This document shows, in pieces, positions 9,284-17,800 of a DNA stretch of 64,000 bases. This DNA comes from DAIPKP01 sp964545875 (GTDB lineage Bacteria; Synergistota; Synergistia; Synergistales; Aminiphilaceae). Below the pieces are notes generated by a model. That model ran no database searches, was not told where the DNA came from, and saw only the letters and a list, made by a program, of their open reading frames with translations. The translations under genes were made by a program, and so were the position numbers. The stretch's first letter is position 1, and every line of letters starts with the position of its first letter. The stretch lies in the NCBI GenBank assembly GCA_964545875.1, contig CAZJHH010000004.1:1-64000 (forward strand). The letters run 5' to 3'.

Positions 9284-9307
9284 ATTCCCTGAAACCACCA
9301 AGGGAAT
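9284..9307 (+). promoter_or_regulatory. Hairpin overlapping the ribosome-binding region of the next gene
   Basis: ATTCCCT (9284-9290) pairs with AGGGAAT (9301-9307). The right arm holds the only purine-rich candidate ribosome binding site before ATG 9317, so the stem could limit translation. It may be chance. Confidence 0.3.
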
Positions 9308-9316
9308 TCACGCTAT

Positions 9317-10222
9317 ATGAAAAAAAATCGCCGGCAGTTGGAGCAGCTTCTTGATGAACTCTACGAGGGAGAACCCTCCTCCGCCACGGAATCTTTGATA
9401 AAGGAGATTTTTCGCCTGGATCCGGAAAATCCCGAGGCCCTGCTCTTTCTCGCGGATCAAACAGAGGATCCCGAGGAGTCCCTTGCCTATCTTTCCCGCT
9501 GTGTTGTAAAGATCCGCTCGCTTCTCGAGGATCTTCCGGAAGAACAGGGGGAAGATCTTCGGGCATTTCTTTTCGAGGCTCTCCAGCGCATGGGATGGTA
9601 CTACATTCTGGAAAATCGGGGGGAGGAGGCGGTGGCTCTCAGCGAAGAGCTTCTGGAGCTCCCTCACGACGATTATTCCTGGGCCAAAGCCATACGTTAC
9701 GTGGGACTTATTCTTACGGAACAATATTCCCGGGTACTCGAAACGGTGATCGCCGAAGAGGATCCGGACATTTTCTCGGCTCACGTAAAGGCCATGGCGC
9801 TTCTCGAATGTTCCCTTTCTTCCCGGGAGAGCGCCATCGCCCTTTGGGATGCCTTTCGAACGGATCCCAACCTGCCTTTCTACCTCCTCGACTTCTGGGT
9901 TCCCCCTCTGGAGGGAGAGGACGAAGAGGAGGATCTCGAAAGCTACTCCCGGGCACTTCTTCTGGAACCCGCCTGGACGCTTACGGAATCCAGAATTATG
10001 GCTCTTTCCACCGCAGCAGTCTTCTTCGGGTACGTCACCGACCGTATTCCGGATCTCCTCCTTGAGGAAATTACCGAAGAACTTCAGCAGAATCCCGTCT
10101 TCGCCTTTCTGGAAATGACCCGGGAACGTGTGGCGGAACGCCTGGAAGAGACCCAAAATCAGGAAGAAGCGGACATTATGGCTTTGGACATCCTCTCCAC
10201 CATGGATAATCTTTTTCTCTGA
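9317..10222 (+). CDS. Acidic helical protein, probably TPR-like, function unknown
   Basis: A 301-residue, strongly acidic, all-helical protein with no signal peptide. Segments such as IKEIFRLDPENPEALLFLAD and ALQRMGWYYILENRGEEAVALSEELLEL have the spacing of tetratricopeptide repeats. There are no catalytic motifs I recognise. It is the last gene before a very strong terminator-like hairpin and lies 58 bp after glgC, so it is probably transcribed with the glycogen genes. A scaffold or regulatory role in glycogen metabolism is a guess from position only. Confidence 0.7.
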   Translation: MKKNRRQLEQLLDELYEGEPSSATESLIKEIFRLDPENPEALLFLADQTEDPEESLAYLSRCVVKIRSLLEDLPEEQGEDLRAFLFEALQRMGWYYILENRGEEAVALSEELLELPHDDYSWAKAIRYVGLILTEQYSRVLETVIAEEDPDIFSAHVKAMALLECSLSSRESAIALWDAFRTDPNLPFYLLDFWVPPLEGEDEEEDLESYSRALLLEPAWTLTESRIMALSTAAVFFGYVTDRIPDLLLEEITEELQQNPVFAFLEMTRERVAERLEETQNQEEADIMALDILSTMDNLFL

Positions 10223-10250
10223 TTTCAGGCTTCCCCTTCGCATATTCCAT

Positions 10251-10316
10251 ATGGAAATACGAAAAGAAACACCCCAGATCCTTCGGGATCCGGGGTGTTT
10301 CTTTTCGTATTTCCAT
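10251..10316. terminator. Bidirectional terminator between convergent genes
   Basis: Two 31-nt arms (10251-10281 and 10286-10316) are complementary at all but one G-U position and enclose a TTCG tetraloop. Each arm has AAAAG/CTTTT near its base. It separates the convergent glycogen operon and the GGDEF-like gene. Confidence 0.85.
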
Positions 10317-10345
10317 GCACCTCTTTGCATCTCTTCCTTGGTCGA

Positions 10346-11698
10346 TTAACGTCGGATCTCCTTGAGCACCAGCTCCGTATCGGGAATAAGTCCTTCCGAA
10401 TAGGAGAGGGAGCGTAAAAGAACGTCCATGGACACCGAAGGAAGAGGAGAAAGTCCCCGAAAACGTTCTTTCATTCGCCCCACTACCACCTGAGCTCCCT
10501 CAAGGGCCGTATGAGGAAGAAGAATCAGAAGGCCTCCGTCATCAAGGCGGCCGATTATATCTACAACCCGGATGCTCTCCACCGCCTCTCTCGCGAGGAG
10601 GCGAAAGGCATCGGCCACTCCTCCGGAGCCTCCTGCCCGCTTCAGCTCTTCCATATTTTGAATGTGCAGATAGAGCAGGGAGATAGGATAGGAATAACGC
10701 CTGTTCCGGCTGAGCTCCACGGAAACCTTCTGAAGAAAGGATTCTCCCCGGGGAAGCCCCGTAACCGCATCCTTCTGGGAAAGCACCGCCATGCCAGTAA
10801 TAAGACGATACCGTTCCGCCATGGAGCATACCACGGGCCACACGCCCTGGAAAACCTCTTTTCTAATCCGAGTAACCCGGTTCTCCTTTCCGGAAAAACC
10901 GAGAAAAAGCATGGGCTGCGCTCCCGGAACAAGGGTTCCCGCAAAGAAGGAGGCCATACTCTGCTCCTCCAGTATCGCTGCCCAGAAAGACGTTTTTTCC
11001 GGGACATCCACCCACCAATACCGATGATCCATGATTTCGAGATCCCCCAGACACACCCCGGACTGTTCCTGATCCCGGTGAAAGGCTTTCAGAAGATCTG
11101 CAGCCCGAACATTCTGTTCTTCCCCCGCCTTTCCTCCGTTATAGGCCGCCAGGGACCAGCGTCCCTCTCCGGAGTTCCAGGAGAGCACTCCCGCCCAATC
11201 GAAGCCGAGAAATTCCCGTAAAATCGCCGTAAGGGGATCCAGAATCTCTCCCACGCTGTAAAGACGCACCATTTCTTCCAGTTTCTTCCGCAACTCCTCC
11301 TGGTTCTCAAGTATTCTGCCGCTCGTAAGGGATTCGAGAAAGAAAACGAACCATCCATGGGGATCTTCGAAGAGAGCGTATTCCAGCTCCTCGTCTCCTT
11401 CGAAGGGAAACCAGGTTCCCCCAGTCCAGCCGGGGGATCCTTCGAAAAGAGCCTCCAGGGAAGAGGGTTTTTTCGAAGCATTTTCGAAAACCTCCGAGAA
11501 AAGCTCCTCCCCGCGACAAGGGTAGGAAGGGTGTTTTCCTCGTTTTCGCAGAAAACGCTCGAAGGGAGGGTTGCCACCATGAATGGTTACCCCCTCTTCA
11601 TGACGCTGCCCGTAAAAAACGGGGCCAGGCATAATCCCGTGCCATGCCACATGGTGAAGCACGTTTACAAGGGGATCTCGATTTTCGTATTTCTCCAC
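10346..11698 (-). CDS. Degenerate GGDEF-domain protein with N-terminal sensory region
   Basis: A 450-residue cytoplasmic protein. Residues about 280-445 look like a diguanylate-cyclase domain: DAVTGLPRGESFLQKV matches the D-x-x-T-x-L-x-N/R start, followed by RRYSYPISLLYLHIQN. The catalytic loop where GG(D/E)EF should stand reads RLDDGGLLILLP, so it is probably inactive and may bind GTP or c-di-GMP or act as a dimer platform. Residues about 120-270 resemble a GAF-like sensor. The start is GTG at 11698, 8 nt after GGAGG. It stands alone, convergent with the glycogen operon. Confidence 0.75.
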   Translation of the reverse strand: MEKYENRDPLVNVLHHVAWHGIMPGPVFYGQRHEEGVTIHGGNPPFERFLRKRGKHPSYPCRGEELFSEVFENASKKPSSLEALFEGSPGWTGGTWFPFEGDEELEYALFEDPHGWFVFFLESLTSGRILENQEELRKKLEEMVRLYSVGEILDPLTAILREFLGFDWAGVLSWNSGEGRWSLAAYNGGKAGEEQNVRAADLLKAFHRDQEQSGVCLGDLEIMDHRYWWVDVPEKTSFWAAILEEQSMASFFAGTLVPGAQPMLFLGFSGKENRVTRIRKEVFQGVWPVVCSMAERYRLITGMAVLSQKDAVTGLPRGESFLQKVSVELSRNRRYSYPISLLYLHIQNMEELKRAGGSGGVADAFRLLAREAVESIRVVDIIGRLDDGGLLILLPHTALEGAQVVVGRMKERFRGLSPLPSVSMDVLLRSLSYSEGLIPDTELVLKEIRR

Positions 11699-11798
11699 GG
11701 CCCATTCCTCCTTCGAAAGATATTTTCCCCTTTTCTCCCCCGGGGATGTCGTTGCATTGTATCAAAACACGGGGCTATTCCCATCCTTCTTTGTGGGA

Positions 11799-11804
11799 TA
11801 TAAT
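11799..11804 (+). promoter_or_regulatory. Candidate -10 box (TATAAT) for the SYLF gene
   Basis: A perfect TATAAT lies 56 bp before the ATG at 11860 in the 161-bp divergent gap. The -35 hexamer at the proper spacing (TATTCC) is poor, so this is only a partial match. Confidence 0.4.
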
Positions 11805-11859
11805 GATGCCCCATCAGTTTCGCTCGGACGGAACTGTAAAGAAAGGAGTGTCGTACAGC

Positions 11860-12552
11860 ATGAAAGAGAAAAAAATGTTTTTTCTATGCATGTTTGCTGC
11901 GGTCTTTTGCCTCTTTATCGGAGGTACCGCCCAGGCTGCGAAATCCCCCCAGACCATTATCAACGATTCGGTACTCACCCTCAAGGAGATGCTCAGTCAG
12001 AACGATGCTGGAGCCATGGGAGATACCCTCCGGGGAGCCAAGGGCGTAGCCATTTTTCCCTCGGTGGTAAAGGCGGGATTCGTGGTGGGAGGCCGCTACG
12101 GAGAGGGGCTCATTCTCCGCCGGGAGGGAAACTCCTGGAACGGGCCCAGCTTTGTGGACATCACCGGGGCATCCTTCGGCCTTCAGGTGGGAATACAGTC
12201 TACCGCCCTGGTGCTGGTCATCACCAATGAACGGGGCATGGAAGGCTTCGTGGGAGATAAAATCACCCTGGGAGGAGATATCTCGGTGGCCGCAGGCCCC
12301 GTGGGAAGAGATGCCCAGGCTGCCACGGACGGAAAACTCAAAGCTTCCATTTACAGCTATTCCATGAGCAAGGGACTCTTCGCGGGAATGTCTCTGGAGG
12401 GAGCCTCCATCACCACCCAGCACGAAAAGAACGCCAAGTATTGGGGAAAGGCCATGCTTCCCCAGGAGATTCTCAAAACCAAAGCCTCCAAGAAAGATAT
12501 GGCGGAGCTTCTCCAGGCTCTGAACAGCCTCATCGCCAAATCCGGCCAATAA
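11860..12552 (+). CDS. SYLF (YSC84-type) lipid-binding domain protein, exported
   Basis: A 230-residue protein with an N-terminal signal peptide (MKEKKMFFLCMF..., cleavage probably near AQA-AKS at about 24-27). The rest matches the SYLF/YSC84 family: LRGAKGVAIFPSVVKAGFVVGG, GLQVGIQSTALVLVITNERG, KITLGGDISVAAGPVGR and SIYSYSMSKGLFAGMSLEGA. Family members bind lipids or phosphoinositides; bacterial ones are periplasmic or secreted and poorly characterised. AAAGGAG precedes the ATG. Monocistronic, followed by two hairpin terminators. Confidence 0.9.
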   Translation: MKEKKMFFLCMFAAVFCLFIGGTAQAAKSPQTIINDSVLTLKEMLSQNDAGAMGDTLRGAKGVAIFPSVVKAGFVVGGRYGEGLILRREGNSWNGPSFVDITGASFGLQVGIQSTALVLVITNERGMEGFVGDKITLGGDISVAAGPVGRDAQAATDGKLKASIYSYSMSKGLFAGMSLEGASITTQHEKNAKYWGKAMLPQEILKTKASKKDMAELLQALNSLIAKSGQ

Positions 12553-12563
12553 CGCCGCTACGC

Positions 12564-12599
12564 ATCTCCTGGCCTTGCGCCTCTCTCAGGTCAGGAGAT
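12564..12599 (+). terminator. Terminator hairpin after the SYLF gene
   Basis: ATCTCCTGGCCT pairs with AGGTCAGGAGAT (one G-U position). The run ATTTTTT follows 19-25 nt downstream. Confidence 0.6.
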
Positions 12600-12637
12600 C
12601 TTATAAATAAGATTTCATTTTTTCCGAAGATCCTTCA

Positions 12638-12661
12638 CCGGGGGCCCTGCAGGGCCCCCGG
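12638..12661. terminator. 24-bp perfect GC palindrome between convergent genes
   Basis: CCGGGGGCCCTGC and its exact complement form a perfect 24-nt palindrome between the SYLF gene and the convergent PBP1C gene. It probably ends transcription from one or both sides. Confidence 0.6.
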
Positions 12662-12676
12662 CGTTGTTCTCTTTTC

Positions 12677-14896
12677 TCAATGGACCACCGTGAAAACTAC
12701 CGAACTCGTCTGCCCCTCTCCGTCGGTGACCGAAAGCCTGTGTTTTCCCTCTCGGAGAGACCAGAAATAAGGATCTTCCCCCTCTTCCTGCTTGCCCTGA
12801 TACATACCGTTCACATACCAGAAATAGGGAGGAACGCCGCCCTCGGTACGAAGGGGAATCTTTTCCTTTCGTTCGGGAACTGTGAAGATCCGTAGGTTTT
12901 CCCGGGGAGATACGATGCTGAGCTTTCCCGGAGCTTCCCGAAGAGTTCCGCCTCGCTCATACCCCCGCAGTTCCCGGGGCCAGCGAAGGACGGTGTTTCC
13001 TCCTTCCCGGCCATGCAGTGAACAGGTTTTTCCCGAGGAAACCCCGGGAATGTACCATCCCATGGATGTGGCGGGACAGGCTTCTCCGGGAGGCTGCCCT
13101 GAAAGCACGCAGATTTCCCGCCTGGACACATCCTCGGGAGGAGAGAACCAGGAAGCGTCCTCTCCGAGAGAGAGAAGCATCTCCACCGCTCCGGGAGCCG
13201 CCGCCCGAAGCCCCGCCACTCCTTCCAGAGGGCTTCCTCCGGGATCCCCCATCCATACCCCCACGGTATATTCCGGCGTATAGGCCACCGCCCAGGCATC
13301 CCGCATACCGTAAGAGGTTCCCGTCTTGAGACAAATCTGAAGCTGCCGCTTTTCCAAAAGCCTTTGGGTGGTCAGAGAGAGGCGTTCGGGACGGGAAAGA
13401 CAGAGGTTCGTTAGAAAAGCGGCTCCCGGAGAGTAGATGCGCTCCCGGAAGATGTTTTTTTCCGAAGATTCCTCTTCCCGAAGCCACTTGAGCGCGGGAA
13501 GCCTTCCTCCGGAAGAAAAAACGCCGTAAGCCCGCACAAGCTCCTCCAGGGTAACTTCGCATCCTCCGAGAACCAGGGCATCCCCGTAATGAGAAGAATC
13601 CTTGGTAAATCCCGAAAAACCGAGACGACGCAGAAAAGCGAGAAAGACATTGCCCCGAATCATCCGGAGCACCCGTACTGCAGGGACGTTGAGAGAAAGC
13701 CCGAGGGCTTCCCCTGCGGAGACGGGGCCCCGAAAGACACGGTCGAAATTCCGAGGATGCCGTCCTCCGAAACCATAGGGAGTATCCGCCAGAAGGGAAT
13801 CCGGAGTCAGATAACCCCGATCGAAGGCAGCGGCGTACACGAAGGGTTTGAGGGCCGATCCTGGAGAACGCAGCACCCGGGAGCAGTCGATCCAGCTTCC
13901 CGGCGTGTTCTCTCCCCATCGGGCATTTCCCACGGCTCCCCGAATACTCCCGGTAGCGTTTTCGAGAACCAACGCCGCCAAGGTTACCGAGGATCCGAAT
14001 TCCCGAACCTGCCGGGAGGCGATACGCTGAAGCTCCTCCTGGATTTTTCTGTCCAGGGTGGAGTCGATGCGTTCCTTTTCGGGGTGCTCCCGGCGGAGCC
14101 GATCCGATGCCAGGGGAGCCAGGGCTGGAAAGGGACGCATCTCCCGAGGAAGAGGTTCGTCCAAGGCTCCAAGATATGCGGTTTCATCAAGCACCCCCCG
14201 CTCTGCGAGCAACGCGAGAATACCATCTCGCCGCTTCTTCGCCCCGAAATAGTTGCGATCCGGCCGATAGGCGGTGGGGCCCTTCAAAAGCCCCACCAGA
14301 AGAGCCGCCTCCCCCGGAGAGAGGGCCTTGCAGGGCTTGCCGAACCATCCCAGGGAGGCCGCCTCCACGCCCCGGAGCATGCCTCCGAAAAAGGCCTTGT
14401 TAAGATAAAGCTCCAGGATTTCTTCTTTGGAAAGAGTTTTCTCCATCTCCAGGGCCTGGCGGAACTCGTCAAGCTTCGCTCCCAGAGTACGGGGGCGTGG
14501 AAAGGTGAGGCGAACGAGCTGAGAGGTGATGGTAGAGCCTCCGGACACCACCTTCCCCGCCCGAAAATTCTGTGCCGCCGCCCGAAGGAGCGCGGGAAAA
14601 TCCACCCCTCCATGGGAGAAAAAGCGACGGTCCTCCACCTCCACGGCTATCCTGGGAAGCCATGCCCCCATCTGATCCAGAGAGACCGGAAGACTCCATT
14701 CTTCCTCGGGAGAGGGCCATATTCGAAGAGGCTCCCCCTGAAAATCGAAAACCCCCGGAGAGACCGAGCAGCTTCGCACCGCCTCCAGAGAAATTTCAGG
14801 CCAGGTATGGTACAGGAGGAGGGTGCCTCCTCCGAAAAACAACACTGCTCCAAGAAGGCACCCTCTCAGGGTTCTGCGAAAAAAATTCAGTTTCAT
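12677..14896 (-). CDS. pbpC: Penicillin-binding protein 1C (glycosyltransferase/transpeptidase)
   Basis: A 739-residue bifunctional peptidoglycan synthase anchored by an N-terminal transmembrane helix (residues about 12-30). The GT51 domain has EDRRFFSHGGVD and GGSTITSQLVR. The transpeptidase has S-x-x-K in SPGSALKPFVYA, S-x-N in SLNVPAVR and KTG in LKTGTSYGMRDAW. The C-terminal roughly 90 residues (GGVPPYFWYVNGMYQG...) match the BiPBP_C domain that marks PBP1C. It begins 3 bp after the alpha-2-macroglobulin gene. That pairing is widespread in diderms, where the macroglobulin is thought to protect the cell while PBP1C repairs the wall. Confidence 0.95.
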   Translation of the reverse strand: MKLNFFRRTLRGCLLGAVLFFGGGTLLLYHTWPEISLEAVRSCSVSPGVFDFQGEPLRIWPSPEEEWSLPVSLDQMGAWLPRIAVEVEDRRFFSHGGVDFPALLRAAAQNFRAGKVVSGGSTITSQLVRLTFPRPRTLGAKLDEFRQALEMEKTLSKEEILELYLNKAFFGGMLRGVEAASLGWFGKPCKALSPGEAALLVGLLKGPTAYRPDRNYFGAKKRRDGILALLAERGVLDETAYLGALDEPLPREMRPFPALAPLASDRLRREHPEKERIDSTLDRKIQEELQRIASRQVREFGSSVTLAALVLENATGSIRGAVGNARWGENTPGSWIDCSRVLRSPGSALKPFVYAAAFDRGYLTPDSLLADTPYGFGGRHPRNFDRVFRGPVSAGEALGLSLNVPAVRVLRMIRGNVFLAFLRRLGFSGFTKDSSHYGDALVLGGCEVTLEELVRAYGVFSSGGRLPALKWLREEESSEKNIFRERIYSPGAAFLTNLCLSRPERLSLTTQRLLEKRQLQICLKTGTSYGMRDAWAVAYTPEYTVGVWMGDPGGSPLEGVAGLRAAAPGAVEMLLSLGEDASWFSPPEDVSRREICVLSGQPPGEACPATSMGWYIPGVSSGKTCSLHGREGGNTVLRWPRELRGYERGGTLREAPGKLSIVSPRENLRIFTVPERKEKIPLRTEGGVPPYFWYVNGMYQGKQEEGEDPYFWSLREGKHRLSVTDGEGQTSSVVFTVVH

Positions 14897-14899
14897 GTC

Positions 14900-17800
14900 T
14901 TAGGGTTTTATCTCAAGTGTACCCGTCTCGCCCAGGGCCTGAAGGGCCGGATCGTACATGGCCTCAGCGGCCACGGGAGGTACCGTAAAGGTTCCCGCCG
15001 TTACCGCCCTGACCCGATAGGTATACTGGAGGGCTTCTCCCTTGCTCAGGAAGGGAACGAAGAGCAGAAGCCGGTCATCCCGGATCTCCTCCCGCACGGA
15101 AACGTAGCGTTCGCTCCCCTCAAGGGCCGCCTGAAGCCTGGGATTGTCGATTTCCAAACCTCCGGGGAGGAGGTCCGAAAGCACCAGATGCTCCACCGAA
15201 CGGTTCGAAAGAAGCTCCAGTCGTACCTCCAGCATCTCCCCCTGGAACACGGGTTCTCCCGGTTTGAGAGGCGTTCCGTCCCGACGATGATAGCTCCGGG
15301 ATACCGAAAGCCCCTGCTTCATGGGTTCCGGAGCCTCCTGAGGCACTCCCTCCACGGACCAGGAGTAGTAAACCTGTCCCTCTCCGGCACAGGAAAGCTC
15401 CGGAGGTTCGGGGGAATTCACCGGAAGGGAAGCGTTCTCTCCCTGCCGTACCGTAAGAAGTTCTTCCCCCGAAGAGGAGCGCAGCTCCGCCACGAAGGGT
15501 TTCCGCTCCTCCCGGGTGCTTCGGAAATAGCGTCCTAGGGCCACGGCGGAGAAAGCGTTATCCTGGGTGTTTCGCCACAACCCCTTCCGGGCAGCTTTGA
15601 TAAGCTGCTGTGCCAGAAGGGCCGCCTGCTCGGATCCGGGATCCAGATGCAACCGCATAAGCAGCGTAAGAGCCGTGTTCCGAACTCCCGAATCGAAGAT
15701 GGATCCCTCGGAAGGAGGATCATCCATTCGTACCGCCACGGTTCCCAGAAGGGAAGAGGCCACATCCTGTCGTCCCTCCAGGGCATAGGCTCCGGCAAGG
15801 AATATCCGGGCGGTTTCCGTAAGCTTCTCGCCACGTTCCCGGAAGTGTTCCATCCACGCCAGGGGAGCTTGCCCCGAAAGAGCCAGGACGTACATGCCGT
15901 AAGCCTTGGTAGCGCTGAGGTCCGCATACTCCCGGTCCGTCATGGAATCGAACTCCTGAGGAAGCAGACGCCGGATCCACTCCAGGGCGCCCCGGAGACT
16001 TTCCTCGGGAACGGCGTATCCTTCCCGGGAAGCCTCGAAAAGAAGGTGCCCCGCATAGACGGAGCCCCAGGAGAAGCTGTAGCCATCCCCGGGCCAGAAA
16101 GAGAAGGAGCCGTCATAAAGCTGCATGGCGAGAATCCGGCGTAACCCCTCCTGCACCCGACGATTATTCTCCTCGGGGTTCACCAGGAGAGGATCGAGAT
16201 CCCTCACCAGATCCGGCAGAGCCACCAGGGGCCAGATGCCGGAGATGGTCTGCTCCAGGCATCCGTAGGGATACGAGGTAAGGTATTGAAGGGCCGAAGA
16301 GAGATCCGCCACGGGAGTTCCCGAAAAGGCCACCACTCCCCGGAGGGTGCCGGGGAACCAGGAGCCTCCGAAATCGAGAGCGGTGCTGGATCCTCCAGGA
16401 AGGGCCCCGCCTCCGGTGCGGCGGATGAGAGGATAGGGAGGCCGCACAGGGAGTTCGGTTCTCTCTTCCATAACCTCGTCGTTCCAGGATGCCCGCACTC
16501 GCAGCACCCCCGCTCCGGAGCTTTCCGACGCCTCCAGGGGCACGTTCATGCGTTCTCCCTGGGATCCCGGAGCGAGCATAATGCGGAACATTTCGGGCCC
16601 CTTGTAGATCAGGGGCTCTTCCGCAGTGATATGTACTTCCACCGCCAGGTGTTCCTCAGACTTGGAGAAGAGCGTAAGAGGCATGGCCACCCGATCTCCC
16701 GGAGCCAGAGCCCTGGGCAGGGTGGTTTCCACGATCACATCCCGAGCCACGAGAAGTTCCTTCTCTCCCGAACCTACAAGAGCTCCGCCTCCCGCCACCG
16801 CCATAACCCGAAGCGTACCGCTGAACTCGGGAAGATGGAACCGGGCCTGCAGACGTCCCTCCGCATCGGTTTCAAAGGGCCCCTCGAAGAGAGCCACGGG
16901 CTTGAATCGCCGGGCCTGCACCGGGGAAAGTCCCTTGGCGAAAGCCATCTCACGTCCCTCGCCTCCCGCGGGATGCAGCAGAGGGGTCGCCGCATTTTCC
17001 GGAGGAAGAAGATCGTCGTATACGTCGTATCCTCGAATTCCCAAAGCCCGAAGGGCGGTGAAAAAGGCATGGGGGTCCGGGGTGCCGAACTTCGTAAGCC
17101 CCAGAATGCCCTCATCCACCAGGGCGATCACCGCTTCTCCCGGAAAGGGTTTTCCCGAGGCATCCTCGAGCTGAAGATCCACGGTCACTTCTTCATCCGG
17201 GAAAGCCCGATTCGGCACCGTAAGAAGCACTTTAGCCTCGTGCTCGGACTGATCCACCCGGAATCGGGTAACTCCCAAAGCCCGGGGATTGTACCATTGC
17301 GAATTATCCTCCCCCTGGGGACGGATAAGCCACGCCACGCAGTAGGCGTTGGGAAGCATGGTCTTTTCCACGGGGAACCTCACATCCACGGTACGCTCCA
17401 CCGAGGGGAGATACTGCCAGTGCACCACCCGATCGGTCTCCACCGTCACCAGAAGATTTCCTTTGAAGGGAAGCTCGCAGCGAAGAGTAGCCTCTTCTCC
17501 CGAGGCGTAGGTATCCTTGTCCAGCCGCAGAGCCACTTTGTCCAGAGGGCCTCCGGGAGGGCCGTCGGAACCGCCCCAGACGTAGAAGGAGACTGCCGCC
17601 CGGGCAGCGCCCTGAGGATCCTCCACCCGGAGGATATATTCACCGTACTCCCTGGGAGTGAAGCGGGCCGTTCCCGTTCCCTTCTCAAGGGAAATCGCCT
17701 GTACGGCAAAGGGAAGAAGCTCCCGTTCATAGTGGAAACGGTACCGGCCATCCTCCTCCACCACCACGCTGTGATAGGCTACCTTGAAGAACTGGGCATT

